Positions 1 through 10,923 of a stretch of DNA of 64,000 bases are shown here, in pieces. Made by a program: the position numbers and the translations under genes. Numbering within the stretch: position 1 is the first letter of the stretch; each line of letters begins with the position of its first letter. Source of the stretch: Enterobacteriaceae bacterium (GTDB taxonomy: Bacteria > Pseudomonadota > Gammaproteobacteria > Enterobacterales > Enterobacteriaceae); assembly GCA_031253755.1 (NCBI GenBank), contig JAIRVT010000060.1, positions 21,853 through 85,852 of the forward strand. Reading direction: 5' to 3'. The notes beneath the pieces are model-generated. The model had not been told where the DNA came from and did no database searches. It saw nothing but the letters and a program-made list of their open reading frames with translations.

Positions 1-621
<621 letters not shown>

Positions 622-695
622 TTAAAGAAAACGAACCACCATACCATTTGATGGGGTGGTGGCTCAAGAAAACAGGTAAACGTTTTCGTTTGAAT

Positions 696-739
696 CAAAA
701 ATGAACCACGCATCAACGAAACTGAGGCGTGGTTCATTT
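696..739 (-). terminator. rho-independent terminator after htpG
   Basis: A perfect 13-bp inverted repeat (699-711 with 727-739, arm AAATGAACCACGC) is followed on the minus strand by five T residues (plus-strand A696-700). It lies 19 bp beyond the htpG stop codon. A second, less regular hairpin (CCACCA ... TGGTGG, about 635-661) sits between it and the adk start. Confidence 0.85.
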
Positions 740-757
740 ATGATGGTTTCAATGAAA

Positions 758-2653
758 TTACACTGTTTCAGTTAATAATAACTGATTCATACGACGGATA
801 AATTGGTTTGGATCGTCCAAAGTTCCGCGTTCAGCAAATAGAGCCTGATCCAGCAGTAATTCCACCCAATCCGCAAACTGGGTTTCATCCTGAATCTCAG
901 CCGCTTTCTTCACCAGACTATGTTCTGGGTTCAGCTCAAAATTATAGCTGACTTCCGGTGCTGATTGGCCTGCTGCGGCAAACAGTTTAGCCATCTGCGT
1001 TGTCATACCATTCGCATCGGTTGTCACGATGGCTGGCGTATCGGTCAAACGATGGGTTAATTTCACCTCTTTTACGCGCTCACCAAGCAGTGTCTTCACG
1101 CGTTCAACAAACGGCTCCAGTTTTTTATCTTCTGCTTCCTGATCCGCTTTGTTTTCGTCAGCCAATTTATCCAGAGACTCATCGGCCTTGCTGACTGACT
1201 GGAATGATTTACCATCGAATTCAGTCAGGTAGCTCATCATCCATTCGTCAATTCTGTCTGACAACAGCAGAACTTCAATGCCTTTCTTACGGAACAGTTC
1301 CAGATGTGGACTATTTTTCGCCGCTGCATAGCTGTCTGCGGTAATGTAGTAGATCTTCTCCTGACCTTCTGTCATACGGCTGACATAATCTTCCAGAGAA
1401 ACGGTTTGTGATGAGCTGTCATTGTGAGTGGTTGCAAAACGCAGTAGCTTCGCAATGGCTTCTTTGTTTCCGCCATCTTCGGCTGGCCCTTCTTTCAGCA
1501 CCAGACCGAACTGCTGCCAGAAAGATTGGTATTGTTCTGCATCATCTTTTGCCAGTTTATCCAGCATTTGCAGGACGCGTTTAGTTAAGGCGTTACGCAG
1601 GTTACGGGTGATTGAACTGTCCTGCAAAATTTCACGGGAAACGTTCAGTGGCAGATCGTTGGAGTCAATCAGGCCGCGAACGAAACGCAGGTAATTTGGC
1701 ATGAATTGTTCAGCTTCATCCATGATGAATACACGCTGAACATACAATTTTAACCCATGCTTATGCTCACGGTTCCATAAATCCCACGGTGCCTGAGAAG
1801 GAATATACAGCAGGCTGGTGTATTCCTGCTTGCCTTCGACGCGGTTGTGACTCCAGCTCAGAGGGTCAGCGAAATCATGGGAGATGTGTTTGTAAAATTC
1901 TTTATACTCATCATCACTGATTTCCGCTTTACCGCGAGTCCACAAGGCTTGAGCTTTGTTAATTTTTTCCCAAGTGACGGTAACTGAATCGTCTTCTTCA
2001 TTTTTCGTCTGGGTTTCAATTTCAACCGGCAAAGCGATGTGATCAGAATATTTGCCAATGATAGAGCGCAGACGCCAGTCATTGAGGAATTCGCTTTCCT
2101 CTTCACGCAAGTGCAGGGTGATTTCTGTACCACGCCCTACTTTTTCGATGTCAGCAACAGTGTAATCGCCTTCGCCGGTTGATTCCCAGAATACGCCTTG
2201 GTCAGCTTGCGCGCCTGCGGCACGGGTACGGACGGTCACTTTATCCGCAACAATGAAGGAAGAATAGAAACCAACACCGAATTGCCCGATCAACTGGCTG
2301 TCTTTCGCCTGATCGGAACCGATCGATTCAAGAAATGCTTTAGTACCGGATTTTGCAATAGTCCCTAAGTTATCAATCACTTCATCTCGGTTCATACCGA
2401 TACCATTATCGCTGATGGTGATAGTGTGATTGTCTTTATCAAATGACAGACGAACGCGCAGTTCACCTTCATTTTCATACAGCTCAGGCGCTGATAATGC
2501 ACGGAAGCGTAATTTATCCGCCGCATCTGATGCGTTTGAAATCAACTCTCGGAGAAAAATTTCTTTATTGGAATAGAGAGAGTGGATCATCAATTGCAGC
2601 AGTTGTTTGACTTCAGACTGAAATCCACGGGTTTCCTGATCTTTCATGCTCAT
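758..2653 (-). CDS. htpG: Hsp90-family chaperone HtpG
   Basis: ATP-dependent cytosolic chaperone of the Hsp90 family; it remodels client proteins together with DnaK. The protein is 631 residues, close to the 624 of E. coli. The N-terminal GHKL ATPase domain (about 1-230) contains [15 protein letters not shown], the ISDNGIGM loop and [11 protein letters not shown] glycine-rich lid motif. Middle and C-terminal dimerisation domains follow and end in LLLTETV. Two in-frame ATGs lie six bases apart (2653 and 2647). The upstream one is preferred because GAGG sits 6 nt before it; E. coli uses the equivalent of the second. Transcription probably starts from the sigma-32 promoter described separately. 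Monocistronic, with its own terminator. Confidence 0.97.
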   Translation of the reverse strand: MSMKDQETRGFQSEVKQLLQLMIHSLYSNKEIFLRELISNASDAADKLRFRALSAPELYENEGELRVRLSFDKDNHTITISDNGIGMNRDEVIDNLGTIAKSGTKAFLESIGSDQAKDSQLIGQFGVGFYSSFIVADKVTVRTRAAGAQADQGVFWESTGEGDYTVADIEKVGRGTEITLHLREEESEFLNDWRLRSIIGKYSDHIALPVEIETQTKNEEDDSVTVTWEKINKAQALWTRGKAEISDDEYKEFYKHISHDFADPLSWSHNRVEGKQEYTSLLYIPSQAPWDLWNREHKHGLKLYVQRVFIMDEAEQFMPNYLRFVRGLIDSNDLPLNVSREILQDSSITRNLRNALTKRVLQMLDKLAKDDAEQYQSFWQQFGLVLKEGPAEDGGNKEAIAKLLRFATTHNDSSSQTVSLEDYVSRMTEGQEKIYYITADSYAAAKNSPHLELFRKKGIEVLLLSDRIDEWMMSYLTEFDGKSFQSVSKADESLDKLADENKADQEAEDKKLEPFVERVKTLLGERVKEVKLTHRLTDTPAIVTTDANGMTTQMAKLFAAAGQSAPEVSYNFELNPEHSLVKKAAEIQDETQFADWVELLLDQALFAERGTLDDPNQFIRRMNQLLLTETV

Positions 2654-2707
2654 TTATTACCTCAATCTAAATCCAGTTCAGATATGTAAAATCGGACGAT
2701 GGTAATC

Positions 2708-2735
2708 AGATGGGGATAAAAGCCAGAGTTTCAAG
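2708..2735 (-). promoter_or_regulatory. sigma-32 heat-shock promoter of htpG
   Basis: Read on the minus strand, the -35 element CTTGAA (2735-2730) is separated by exactly 14 bp from CCCCAT (2715-2710), followed by CT. This matches the sigma-32 consensus at all main positions. It lies about 55 bp upstream of the htpG start codon. Confidence 0.88.
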
Positions 2736-2807
2736 TTCAGATAATAAGAAGAATGTGAAATTAATTGGCTGAATACGTAAAAACAAACAATTAGCTTAGA
2801 TAGCTAT

Positions 2808-2837
2808 GGGTATACGGATGGCGGGTATACGGATGGC
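2808..2837. repeat. 15-bp perfect tandem duplication upstream of htpG
   Basis: The 15-mer GGGTATACGGATGGC occurs twice in direct, abutting copies (2808-2822 and 2823-2837) in the intergenic space between recR and htpG. It lies in no gene. The GGGTATA core resembles the ends of the palindromic repeats elsewhere in this window, but no other part of that repeat is visible here. Confidence 0.8.
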
Positions 2838-2919
2838 GGCGAGAGCCTCGACACCGTCCGTCCTGACATCGATTGGTGTTTTATTTTAAAAATGCGATAT
2901 TTTAAAAATACGAAAGAGA

Positions 2920-3527
2920 TCACGATGCAGTGATTCTCTGCCGCCCTGCAAGGGAATGAGACAGCGTTGTTCCATCCACCATTTCAAGTTCTCCTCCGAC
3001 AGGAACACCATGCGCAATACGACTGGCAGTCACGCCATATTGCGAACACATTTCCGCAATATAGTTTGCTGTTGCCTCTCCTTCGACGGTCGGATTGGTT
3101 GCCAAAATAACTTCTGACAATGTTTCAGAAGATAAGCGATCTTCCAAACGATCCAACCCAATATCCATCGGGCCAATGCCATCCAGCGGCGATAAATGCC
3201 CCATCAGCACAAAATAACGTCCGGCAAATTGCCCCGTCTGTTCAATCGCGTGGATATCCGCAGGGCTTTCCACCACACAGATTTGACCATTTTGCTGGCG
3301 GCGTGGATTGGCACAAATTGTACACTGTTCCTGCTCGGTAAATGTCCGGCAATCATGACAATGACCAATTTCAGACATCGCACGTGTCAATGCCTGTGCA
3401 AGCCGCATTCCGCCGCTGCGATCCCGCTGTAAAAGATGGAATGCCATCCGCTGAGCGGATTTAGGGCCGACTCCCGGCAGGCAACGCAATGCTTCCATCA
3501 GGGATTCAAGAAGAGGGCTGGTTTGCA

Positions 3528-3528
<1 letters not shown>
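2920..3528 (-). CDS. recR: recombination mediator protein RecR
   Basis: RecR acts with RecF and RecO to load RecA at single-strand gaps. The protein has 202 residues (201 in E. coli). It shows a helix-hairpin-helix segment near residues 15-28 ([14 protein letters not shown]), a four-cysteine zinc finger (C57, C60, C69, C72) and a Toprim domain from about 80 to 175 including the CVVESPADI segment. Its ATG overlaps the ybaB stop by one base (TAATG), so the two are translationally coupled in the dnaX-ybaB-recR operon, as in E. coli. Confidence 0.97.
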
Positions 3529-3872
<344 letters not shown>

Positions 3873-3898
3873 CTATAGACACAGTACACACTGCGGGG

Positions 3899-5896
3899 TT
3901 AAACAGGCCGGATACTTTCTTCATCCAGTTCAGCGTCAAATAATTGCTGAAGTGTTTGAATGGTTTTATCCGAAATAATGGATTGGCGAGCTTGTGCCAA
4001 TTTTTCTTCATAAATGGCTTGTCGCCATTCCAACGGTGTTTTTACCGTCGGATTATCATCTTCAATGATATTGAGTTCAATAGGCTTGCCATGTAATTCA
4101 CTCAACGCGTCAGACAAAGATTTCTGTGCCGATGTTGAATTCAGATGACGTTGCGTTGAACGCAAGTGAAGGCAGAATTTATTTTCATCAAGCTGTTCTT
4201 TAAAGGCATTTAATGCCACTTGTTGAACCAGTTTTGGGATATCCAGATTATCGATTTCTGCTGCCCACGGATCGCGTTGTTTGGATTCAGCCGCCAGTTT
4301 TTTTACCAATTCTGGCGTTTTTTCATATTCAAGCGCTGATTTTATCGATTTTGGTGTGGTAACGAGAGGTTTTTCCTCAATATTTTTAGCACGCCAACGA
4401 TAAGCCTCTGGCTTGGCTGCTTTAGGCTCCTGAGCCTTAGGAATATAAGATTGAGGCCGCTGTTCAGCCACCGCAACCAATCGCTCCAGTGCCGAACTCG
4501 CCGGCTTTGCCTTTGCAGACGCTGCCGGTTCAGTCTTTTTTGGCGGTGCTTTTCCCTGATGAGAGGCAGTTTGGCGGGAAAGGGAATTTCGCGCTTGCAA
4601 TAATTTTGCGGTTGGGCTGTTAGTGCCCAATTCTGCCCCCGGAGTTTGGCTTATTCTCTGTTCAGGGAATCGACTAACAATATGATTAGAAACAGAATGA
4701 TCAGGCGCTACATTCCCCTCAAGGCGAGAGATTGGCGCGGGTTCGATCACTGGCGCAGCAACTGCTTTTGGTTCTGACATTTCATCAATACTGTTTTCAG
4801 GAATAACCGCTTTGGGATGAAATGCCAGAGCACGCAATAATGCCATTTCAACGCCCATTCTGCGCTCTGGCGCATAGGGGAGATCTTTTCGACCCACCAG
4901 CAAAGCCTGATAATAGAGTTGCAGATCGCTGGGGGAAATCGTTTTTGCCAGCAATCGAAGCCGCCCTTCCGTTGAAGATGGCTCGATATCGGGTTGCTGA
5001 GGCAATAGCTGGATCATCGCAATGCGATGCAAGAACGATAGCATTTCAACCAGCAGGTTTTCCCAATCCATACCACGGGCGGCAACCTGCTCAACCAGCG
5101 CCATCAGCTTCTGTCCATCAGCGCGTACCAGCGCTTCAATCATTTCCAGAGGCTGTTCATCATCCAGTGTTCCCAGCATCTGGCTGACGATATCCGCTGT
5201 CAGTTCTCCCCCGCCAAGCGCAATGGCCTGATCGGTCAGGCTCAACGCATCACGCATACTGCCATCGGCAGCGCGAGCCAGCAATTGGCGGGCGCGGAGT
5301 TCACTTTCTATGTGTTCAGCCTGAAGAATATGCTCCAACTGACCACTGATTTGATTAATGTCCAGTGCTTTCAGATGGAATTGCAGGCAACGTGAAAGGA
5401 TGGTGACAGGCAATTTCTGTGGATCTGTCGTCGCCAGTAGAAATTTTACATGTTCCGGCGGCTCTTCCAATGTCTTCAGTAACGCATTGAAGCTATGGCG
5501 CGATAACATGTGAACTTCGTCAATAAGGTAAACCTTGAAACGCCCTCTGGCAGGTGCATATTGTACGTTGTCCAGTAATTCACGGGTATCTTCGACTTTG
5601 GTTCGTGAAGCCGCATCGATTTCAATCAGATCAACAAATCGCCCCTGTTCAATTTCGAGGCAATTCGCACACTGCCCACAAGGGGTTTTTGTGATACCTG
5701 TTTCACAGTTCAGCCCTTTTGCCAACAGACGCGCAATCGTCGTCTTTCCTACACCACGAGTGCCGGAAAAAAGATAAGCGTGATGGAGGCGCTGGTGTTC
5801 AAGACCATTAGCCAACGCAGTCAGCACATGTTGCTGACCAATCACATCAGAAAATATTTGTGGGCGCCACTTACGGGCAAGTACCTGATAGCTCAT
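3899..5896 (-). CDS. dnaX: DNA polymerase III subunits tau and gamma
   Basis: Encodes the clamp-loader ATPase and, full length, the tau subunit that links the loader to polymerase core and DnaB. The full product has 665 residues (643 in E. coli). The AAA+ module has Walker A GTRGVGKT (45-52), a zinc module C64, C73, C76, C79, Walker B with DEVH (126-129) and the LSRC sensor segment. Residues about 370-560 form a low-conservation, Ala/Pro/Lys-rich linker; a conserved C-terminal tau domain follows. A programmed -1 frameshift signal at codons 453-454 would yield a 455-residue gamma form (separate entry). First gene of the dnaX-ybaB-recR operon; an imperfect hairpin (about 5942-5964) lies in front of it. 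Confidence 0.97.
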   Translation of the reverse strand: MSYQVLARKWRPQIFSDVIGQQHVLTALANGLEHQRLHHAYLFSGTRGVGKTTIARLLAKGLNCETGITKTPCGQCANCLEIEQGRFVDLIEIDAASRTKVEDTRELLDNVQYAPARGRFKVYLIDEVHMLSRHSFNALLKTLEEPPEHVKFLLATTDPQKLPVTILSRCLQFHLKALDINQISGQLEHILQAEHIESELRARQLLARAADGSMRDALSLTDQAIALGGGELTADIVSQMLGTLDDEQPLEMIEALVRADGQKLMALVEQVAARGMDWENLLVEMLSFLHRIAMIQLLPQQPDIEPSSTEGRLRLLAKTISPSDLQLYYQALLVGRKDLPYAPERRMGVEMALLRALAFHPKAVIPENSIDEMSEPKAVAAPVIEPAPISRLEGNVAPDHSVSNHIVSRFPEQRISQTPGAELGTNSPTAKLLQARNSLSRQTASHQGKAPPKKTEPAASAKAKPASSALERLVAVAEQRPQSYIPKAQEPKAAKPEAYRWRAKNIEEKPLVTTPKSIKSALEYEKTPELVKKLAAESKQRDPWAAEIDNLDIPKLVQQVALNAFKEQLDENKFCLHLRSTQRHLNSTSAQKSLSDALSELHGKPIELNIIEDDNPTVKTPLEWRQAIYEEKLAQARQSIISDKTIQTLQQLFDAELDEESIRPV
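4501..4557 (-). promoter_or_regulatory. programmed -1 frameshift signal producing gamma
   Basis: Three elements known from E. coli dnaX are present in order on the minus strand. A Shine-Dalgarno-like AGGGA (4557-4553) lies 11 nt before the slippery heptamer A AAA AAG (4541-4535), which is in the correct reading frame (CCA AAA AAG). A hairpin with arms CCGGC (4528-4524) and GCCGG (4505-4501) starts 6 nt after it. After slipping, the ribosome reads GAC and then the stop TGA (4532-4530), giving a truncated product of 455 residues. The efficiency cannot be judged from sequence. Confidence 0.93.
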
Positions 5897-6012
5897 GAAT
5901 ACCGGGGAAATTGAACACGACTGTCTATCATGCTAGCACAGCCTCACCATGAACGGCGAGGCTGATGTATCAATTATGCAAAAATCAGAGTGATTAGTGA
6001 TCAAAAAAGCGA

Positions 6013-6564
6013 TTAGTGACCAGGAAATTCGACAAGGATGTAACTATTGACGCCTAAATCCTGCAAACGTTCTACACCGCCTAAATCCGGCAGGCCGATG
6101 ATAAAGGCCGCTTCAGAAACGTCGCCGCCCAAACGGCGGATCAGACGGACTGTTGCTTCAATCGTGCCGCCAGTAGCGAGCAGATCGTCAATAACCAACA
6201 CCTTATCTCCAGCATTGATACTGTCTTTGTGGATCTCTAACGTATCCGTGCCGTATTCCAGCGCATAAGTTTCACTCAATGTCTCTCTGGGAAGTTTGCC
6301 TTTTTTACGGACAGGCACAAAGCCGACTCCCAGACGTAGGGCGACAGGTGCCCCGAACAAGAAGCCACGCGCTTCAGTACCGACAATCTTGGTAATACCG
6401 GTTCCCTGAAAATGGGTGACCAGTAAATCAATGGTTGCCTGATACGCGACAGGATTATCCAGCAGTGTCGTGATATCGCGGAAAAGGATACCCGCTTTTG
6501 GATAATCCGAGATGGTTTCAATACTATCTTTAATAAATTGCAGTTCTTGTGCGTTAGCGGTCAT
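6013..6564 (-). CDS. apt: adenine phosphoribosyltransferase
   Basis: Purine salvage enzyme converting adenine + PRPP to AMP + pyrophosphate in the cytoplasm. The 183-residue length matches E. coli exactly. The PRPP-binding motif [13 protein letters not shown] is at about residues 122-134, and the N-terminal part has the [19 protein letters not shown] segment typical of Apt. It precedes dnaX in the same direction (116 bp gap) and is divergent from priC. The ybaN gene found between apt and priC in E. coli is absent. Confidence 0.97.
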   Translation of the reverse strand: MTANAQELQFIKDSIETISDYPKAGILFRDITTLLDNPVAYQATIDLLVTHFQGTGITKIVGTEARGFLFGAPVALRLGVGFVPVRKKGKLPRETLSETYALEYGTDTLEIHKDSINAGDKVLVIDDLLATGGTIEATVRLIRRLGGDVSEAAFIIGLPDLGGVERLQDLGVNSYILVEFPGH

Positions 6565-6709
6565 AATGAATGCCAGCCAGTTAAAAAAATGAAAGCGCTA
6601 AAATCTATGCAAACAATCAGAAAAAAGCAACAATAAAGCAGGTTATTGCTTATTTTTGTTGATGCGAATCAAGCTCAGTCAGAACATTATTGACGATCAC
6701 AGGATACTG

Positions 6710-7252
6710 ATGAGTATACAAAATTTATTAGATGTTCTTGAAAAACAGATCAGTATGCTGGCAACCGAGTTAGCTTCGCAGCCTGATACACCGTTTTCCA
6801 TTCCTCGTTTCGATCAGGCTTTATTCCACCATCACAGCAATAAGCTGAGCGGTTATTTGCAGGAAATTAACCAGAATATGGCTCAATTGAAAAGCTGTGT
6901 CAGAGATAATCGCACGGTACAGGTTCAATTTCTCTCTGAGCGTTTAGTGATGCAAATCGAAGCGTTGAAACGGGAATTATCCACTCAACCACTGCGCAGG
7001 CAAGAAGATAAATTTGGACGCCAGTCACAGGAGCGGGATCTTTATCAACGTTTATCCGAGCATCAAGATTATGAACGTCGCTTAGTGGCGATGGTTGACG
7101 ACCGTGAGCTACAGTTAAATCAACAAATTACGCTGGAAAATAAATATAAACTGCAAAAAGAAATTGCAGCTTTAGCAGGCAGGCTTGCCCGCTGCCGTCA
7201 GGCATTAATGCGGATAGAAAAAGCCATAGAGAAACAGGAAACTTCAGATTAA
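6710..7252 (+). CDS. priC: primosomal replication protein N'' (PriC)
   Basis: PriC helps reload the DnaB helicase at stalled replication forks. The protein is 180 residues (175 in E. coli), all-helical and rich in Gln, Leu and Arg, with the C-terminal basic segment [20 protein letters not shown] expected of the family. The frame is open further upstream (from 6656), but the ATG at 6710 is chosen because AGGA lies 5 nt before it and the next residues ([13 protein letters not shown]) align with the start of E. coli PriC. ybaM follows 22 bp later. Confidence 0.93.
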   Translation: MSIQNLLDVLEKQISMLATELASQPDTPFSIPRFDQALFHHHSNKLSGYLQEINQNMAQLKSCVRDNRTVQVQFLSERLVMQIEALKRELSTQPLRRQEDKFGRQSQERDLYQRLSEHQDYERRLVAMVDDRELQLNQQITLENKYKLQKEIAALAGRLARCRQALMRIEKAIEKQETSD

Positions 7253-7274
7253 TTGTAAGGAGGAACAACCCGTT

Positions 7275-7445
7275 ATGGCACTCGAAAATGCCCCCCCAGA
7301 AGTCCAACTTGCCGTAGATCTTATTTATCTGCTTGAAAGCAACGAAATTCCAACCGATATCGCTCTGGCCGCATTGGAGATTGTCAAACACGATTTTCAA
7401 GAGAAGCTCAACCATCTCAGCAATCAGAAAAACATGCCAGACTGA
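7275..7445 (+). CDS. ybaM: small protein YbaM (DUF2496)
   Basis: A 56-residue gene below usual length cut-offs. The product begins [20 protein letters not shown], closely matching the 53-residue E. coli YbaM, and continues with a predicted helix up to a Lys/Asn-rich tail. A strong Shine-Dalgarno AAGGAGG (7257-7263) precedes the ATG by 11 nt. It is the second gene of the priC-ybaM unit and ends 41 bp before the convergent end of mscK. The function is not known. Confidence 0.93.
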   Translation: MALENAPPEVQLAVDLIYLLESNEIPTDIALAALEIVKHDFQEKLNHLSNQKNMPD

Positions 7446-7486
7446 ACTATCATCCGGCATATTCACTCAGGCTTTTCAAGATGATA

Positions 7487-10400
7487 CTAAGGTAAAAAAG
7501 GCTTACCCTCAGGCTTTAGTGGGTCATCTGGGCGAAAACGATCACTGAAGTTTTTTTGCACCTCTTGCAGGCTGTTTCCCTGTTCGTTATGCAAATAGAC
7601 TTCTAGTTGGTTGAACGCAATATTGATGCCATTTTCCCGACATAATTTATCGATGCTGCGGTTAACTTCGTCTACAGTCCGGCTGCGATCTCCCAATTCC
7701 CTGACATATAGCCTTAATTCGTGATCCAACGTACTGGCACCGAAACTCATAAAATAGACCTGTGGCTCCGGTTCGCTCATCACACGGGAATTGCTTTTTG
7801 CCGCTTGCAGCATAACGTCTTTGACTTTATCGAGATCAGAACCGTATGCAACGCCCACTTTAATGATAATGCGGGTAATCGTGTCAGAAAGGCTCCAGTT
7901 AATCAGGCGTTCTGTAACAAAGGCCCGATTGGGAATAATCACCTCTTTGCGATCAAAATCGGTAATGGTTGTTGCCCGAATCCGGATTTTACTGACGGAA
8001 CCCGAATAAGTACCAATAGTGATGGTATCTCCGATACGGACAGGACGCTCAAATAAAATAATCAGGCCGGACACAAAGTTGGCAAAGATTTCCTGTAAAC
8101 CAAAGCCCAGACCTACCGAAAGCGCTGCCGCCAGCCACTGCAATTTATTCCACGAAACACCGAGTATTGCCAATGCACTAATCCCGCCGATCCCGATGAT
8201 TAAATAGGTCAGGATGGTCTTAATGGCATACGAAGAACCCTGCTGTAACTGTAAGCGGGACAACACCAGCACTTCCAACAGCCCCGGCAGGTTTCGCATC
8301 ATGACCCATGAAATAACCAACACGACGATTGAAAGCGTGAAATCTTTCAGTGTGACATGTTGCAGGATATTTCCCATTTCAGTTGTCGTGCTGTATTGCC
8401 ACAGATTAATGCCGTCAAGGTAAGAGAAGACGGTCACCAAGTCAGACCAAATCCAATAAAATGCCATGAAAAAGATTAAAAACAGCACCATTTTGGTTAA
8501 ACGTAATGATTGCTGATTAATCAGATATAACGCCATTGGCGGTTCCTCAACCACTTCACCTTCAACACCTTCTTTTACCTGATTCTGCCGACGAGCAATG
8601 GCTCTGCGATACGCGATACGGCGGGCAGCAAGGCTTAACCCACGCAGGCAGGATTGATAGCAAACATGCCAGAGCAGTAATAAATAAATGCTGTAAAGCC
8701 AGTGTTCAGACAAACGTAAGGTCGTATAGAAATAACCCGATACCATCAGCACAATCCAAACCAATGGTGCAAAAGTCAACATCGTCACCACGATTGTGCG
8801 AACCATATGCACGCTTTTTTCACGCCATACCTGACGGCAAAATGGAAAAATAAAAATGAAAATGAAAAGCAGGCAAATCAATATAGTGCATTGGCCAATA
8901 ACATCATTAGACAAACGAAGCGGATGCCTGACGCCCAGAGTTGTCCAGAACAGCAGCGGTAATAAAGAGACCGATAACTTCATCAGGTTCTTACGGAATA
9001 ATAAACAATCTTTCGGCTTCAATGAAAAATGTTGTTCCCCTATTCCACCTCGGCCCATAATTTGGTAACAGCATCCATAGACAATCCAGAATAGCGCCAA
9101 TTGAGTGGAAACTCCCCAGATTAATTCGCCCAATTCATCATCAGACTTCGAATACCAGTATCCCAGAGCCAGAATAATAAATGTCAGTGGCAGTGTCTTT
9201 ATTAACGTCAGAATCAACGCTAATGGTGTATGCAGTTGGCTGTCCCGGCGTAATTGCCCCACCTCAGCAGAAATTTTCTTCAACTGCACATTAATGCTTT
9301 TCATCTGCCAACGTAAAAACAGGCCAACAAGCAAAAGCGGAAAAACGAAATGGATAGAATTCCTTAAGCCGGAAATAAATCCACGGAACGTGACATGAAT
9401 ATTAATGTGGAGCAGCTCTTCATGAATTGATGCAGGCAGTGATTTCACCCAAAGCCAGTTCATTGGCTTATTGCTGTTCACCCAAAAGATTTGTTGAATC
9501 AGCGTTTGTTCCAGTGAACTAGTGACATCCAATAACTCCTGTTGATTCATCTGCAAGTTAATCGCATTTGTAATTTGCTGGCCTAGCAGATCATTGAGCT
9601 GATTCAACAAATCACGGCGAATATCAACCAATTGGCCTATCGTCTGCCGAATTTCGTCCATACTCTCCTGAGATTCGCCTTTTATCTCTTTTTGATGTTG
9701 GACCAAAAGTTGATTGATATAATCATCAACCAGATAAAGCCGATCATGTTTTTGCGCAATCTCAAACTGTTCCATCCGCAAATCGGCAATTTTTGTCGGC
9801 AAATCCTTGACCAAGACATTTTGAGGAACCTTGAGCTGTTCCTGAAACAGGATACGCGATAGCAATAAACTTCCCCGTAATACCTTAACTTGCTCTTTCA
9901 AATCACGCTCAGACTGAATAGCTCTGTCCAGAAAGTTTTTCACCTGAATTTTTTTCTGTTCCAGCTGGTTTTTATCCTTTGTCGCCGTAATCAAACGCTT
10001 ACTCAATTCACGATTGATATTGATTTCTTCTTTAACTAACTGATTGGACTGGGTACGAGGATTGGCGCCATCTGAATTCTGAACTTCTTTGGCAGTTTCT
10101 TCCGAATCAATTAAATCCTTCCCGTTGACCATCTCTTGAATGATCTGGACATAATGTTCTAATTGTTCAATTCGGGAAGCGGTGTAATCGCGCTGTAGCT
10201 GTAACAGGGTTTGCAACTGTGTATTCGCGCGCAACGCTTCTTGTTGATAGCTTTTTTGTTCAATCAGGAAAGATTGCTCGACCAATAACAGTTCTATTTC
10301 GGTATGGCGAAATTCCGGCTGTTCCGTGATGGTATTATTAAGATGATTACGGATCTGCTGCAATCGTTGTACATTCTGAAACAACAGGCTTTGCACCCGC

Positions 10401-10915
10401 TCCGGTTGTGTCTGCAACCCAATTAATTGGCTATTATAGCTAGCCAGATCATCCTGCGCGGCTTGTAAACTGTTCAGTGTATTGTCTAACTTAGATTCGA
10501 GTTTTTGCAGAGGCAAAGTTGCCAGACTTTGCTTATATATATTCTCATCTTTCTGAACATTATTTTTTAGATGGGTTAATTCAGCGGTGATTCGCTGCGA
10601 TTTCTGCGGTAGTTGCTGTAAATTTTTTTTAAGCTGGTTAGACTCCTGCCTTACCTGCTCTATCCTATCAAACAGCGAGAGCATTTTTTCTAAATCAGCA
10701 ATTGAGGCTTTCTCCTCAAAGGTATGTTCTTTACGATCCGTTAACACCTTAAGCTGATTCTGGATATCATCACGCGTTGGAATATCAGTATTCAGTGCAG
10801 CGACTGCCGGATGGCAAACCGAAAGCAGAAGCAAAAAAAGACTCAGCATACCCAAAAAGTAACAATGTAATATTCCGGATCTTTTAACACTTAAATCGCG
10901 GTTAAATGGAATCAT
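7487..10915 (-). CDS. mscK: potassium-dependent mechanosensitive channel MscK
   Basis: Large MscS-superfamily channel of the inner membrane (formerly KefA) that opens under membrane tension. 1142 residues (1120 in E. coli). An N-terminal signal segment ends near AVAA (about residue 40). A long periplasmic, Gln/Leu-rich coiled-coil region runs to about 500, several membrane helices follow, and the MscS-like pore and beta domain fills the C-terminal quarter, with GVSWNKLQWLAAALSVGLG and FGLQEIFANFVSGLIILFERP. The start codon lies 8 bp after the acrR stop, so the two genes probably form one unit controlled from the acrR promoter, as in E. coli. Confidence 0.95.
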   Translation of the reverse strand: MIPFNRDLSVKRSGILHCYFLGMLSLFLLLLSVCHPAVAALNTDIPTRDDIQNQLKVLTDRKEHTFEEKASIADLEKMLSLFDRIEQVRQESNQLKKNLQQLPQKSQRITAELTHLKNNVQKDENIYKQSLATLPLQKLESKLDNTLNSLQAAQDDLASYNSQLIGLQTQPERVQSLLFQNVQRLQQIRNHLNNTITEQPEFRHTEIELLLVEQSFLIEQKSYQQEALRANTQLQTLLQLQRDYTASRIEQLEHYVQIIQEMVNGKDLIDSEETAKEVQNSDGANPRTQSNQLVKEEININRELSKRLITATKDKNQLEQKKIQVKNFLDRAIQSERDLKEQVKVLRGSLLLSRILFQEQLKVPQNVLVKDLPTKIADLRMEQFEIAQKHDRLYLVDDYINQLLVQHQKEIKGESQESMDEIRQTIGQLVDIRRDLLNQLNDLLGQQITNAINLQMNQQELLDVTSSLEQTLIQQIFWVNSNKPMNWLWVKSLPASIHEELLHINIHVTFRGFISGLRNSIHFVFPLLLVGLFLRWQMKSINVQLKKISAEVGQLRRDSQLHTPLALILTLIKTLPLTFIILALGYWYSKSDDELGELIWGVSTQLALFWIVYGCCYQIMGRGGIGEQHFSLKPKDCLLFRKNLMKLSVSLLPLLFWTTLGVRHPLRLSNDVIGQCTILICLLFIFIFIFPFCRQVWREKSVHMVRTIVVTMLTFAPLVWIVLMVSGYFYTTLRLSEHWLYSIYLLLLWHVCYQSCLRGLSLAARRIAYRRAIARRQNQVKEGVEGEVVEEPPMALYLINQQSLRLTKMVLFLIFFMAFYWIWSDLVTVFSYLDGINLWQYSTTTEMGNILQHVTLKDFTLSIVVLVISWVMMRNLPGLLEVLVLSRLQLQQGSSYAIKTILTYLIIGIGGISALAILGVSWNKLQWLAAALSVGLGFGLQEIFANFVSGLIILFERPVRIGDTITIGTYSGSVSKIRIRATTITDFDRKEVIIPNRAFVTERLINWSLSDTITRIIIKVGVAYGSDLDKVKDVMLQAAKSNSRVMSEPEPQVYFMSFGASTLDHELRLYVRELGDRSRTVDEVNRSIDKLCRENGINIAFNQLEVYLHNEQGNSLQEVQKNFSDRFRPDDPLKPEGKPFLP

Positions 10916-10923
10916 GAATTCAT

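Noticed and set aside
7128..7466. 112-codon minus-strand frame over priC/ybaM
   Set aside because: Antisense to two well-supported genes, with no ribosome-binding site.
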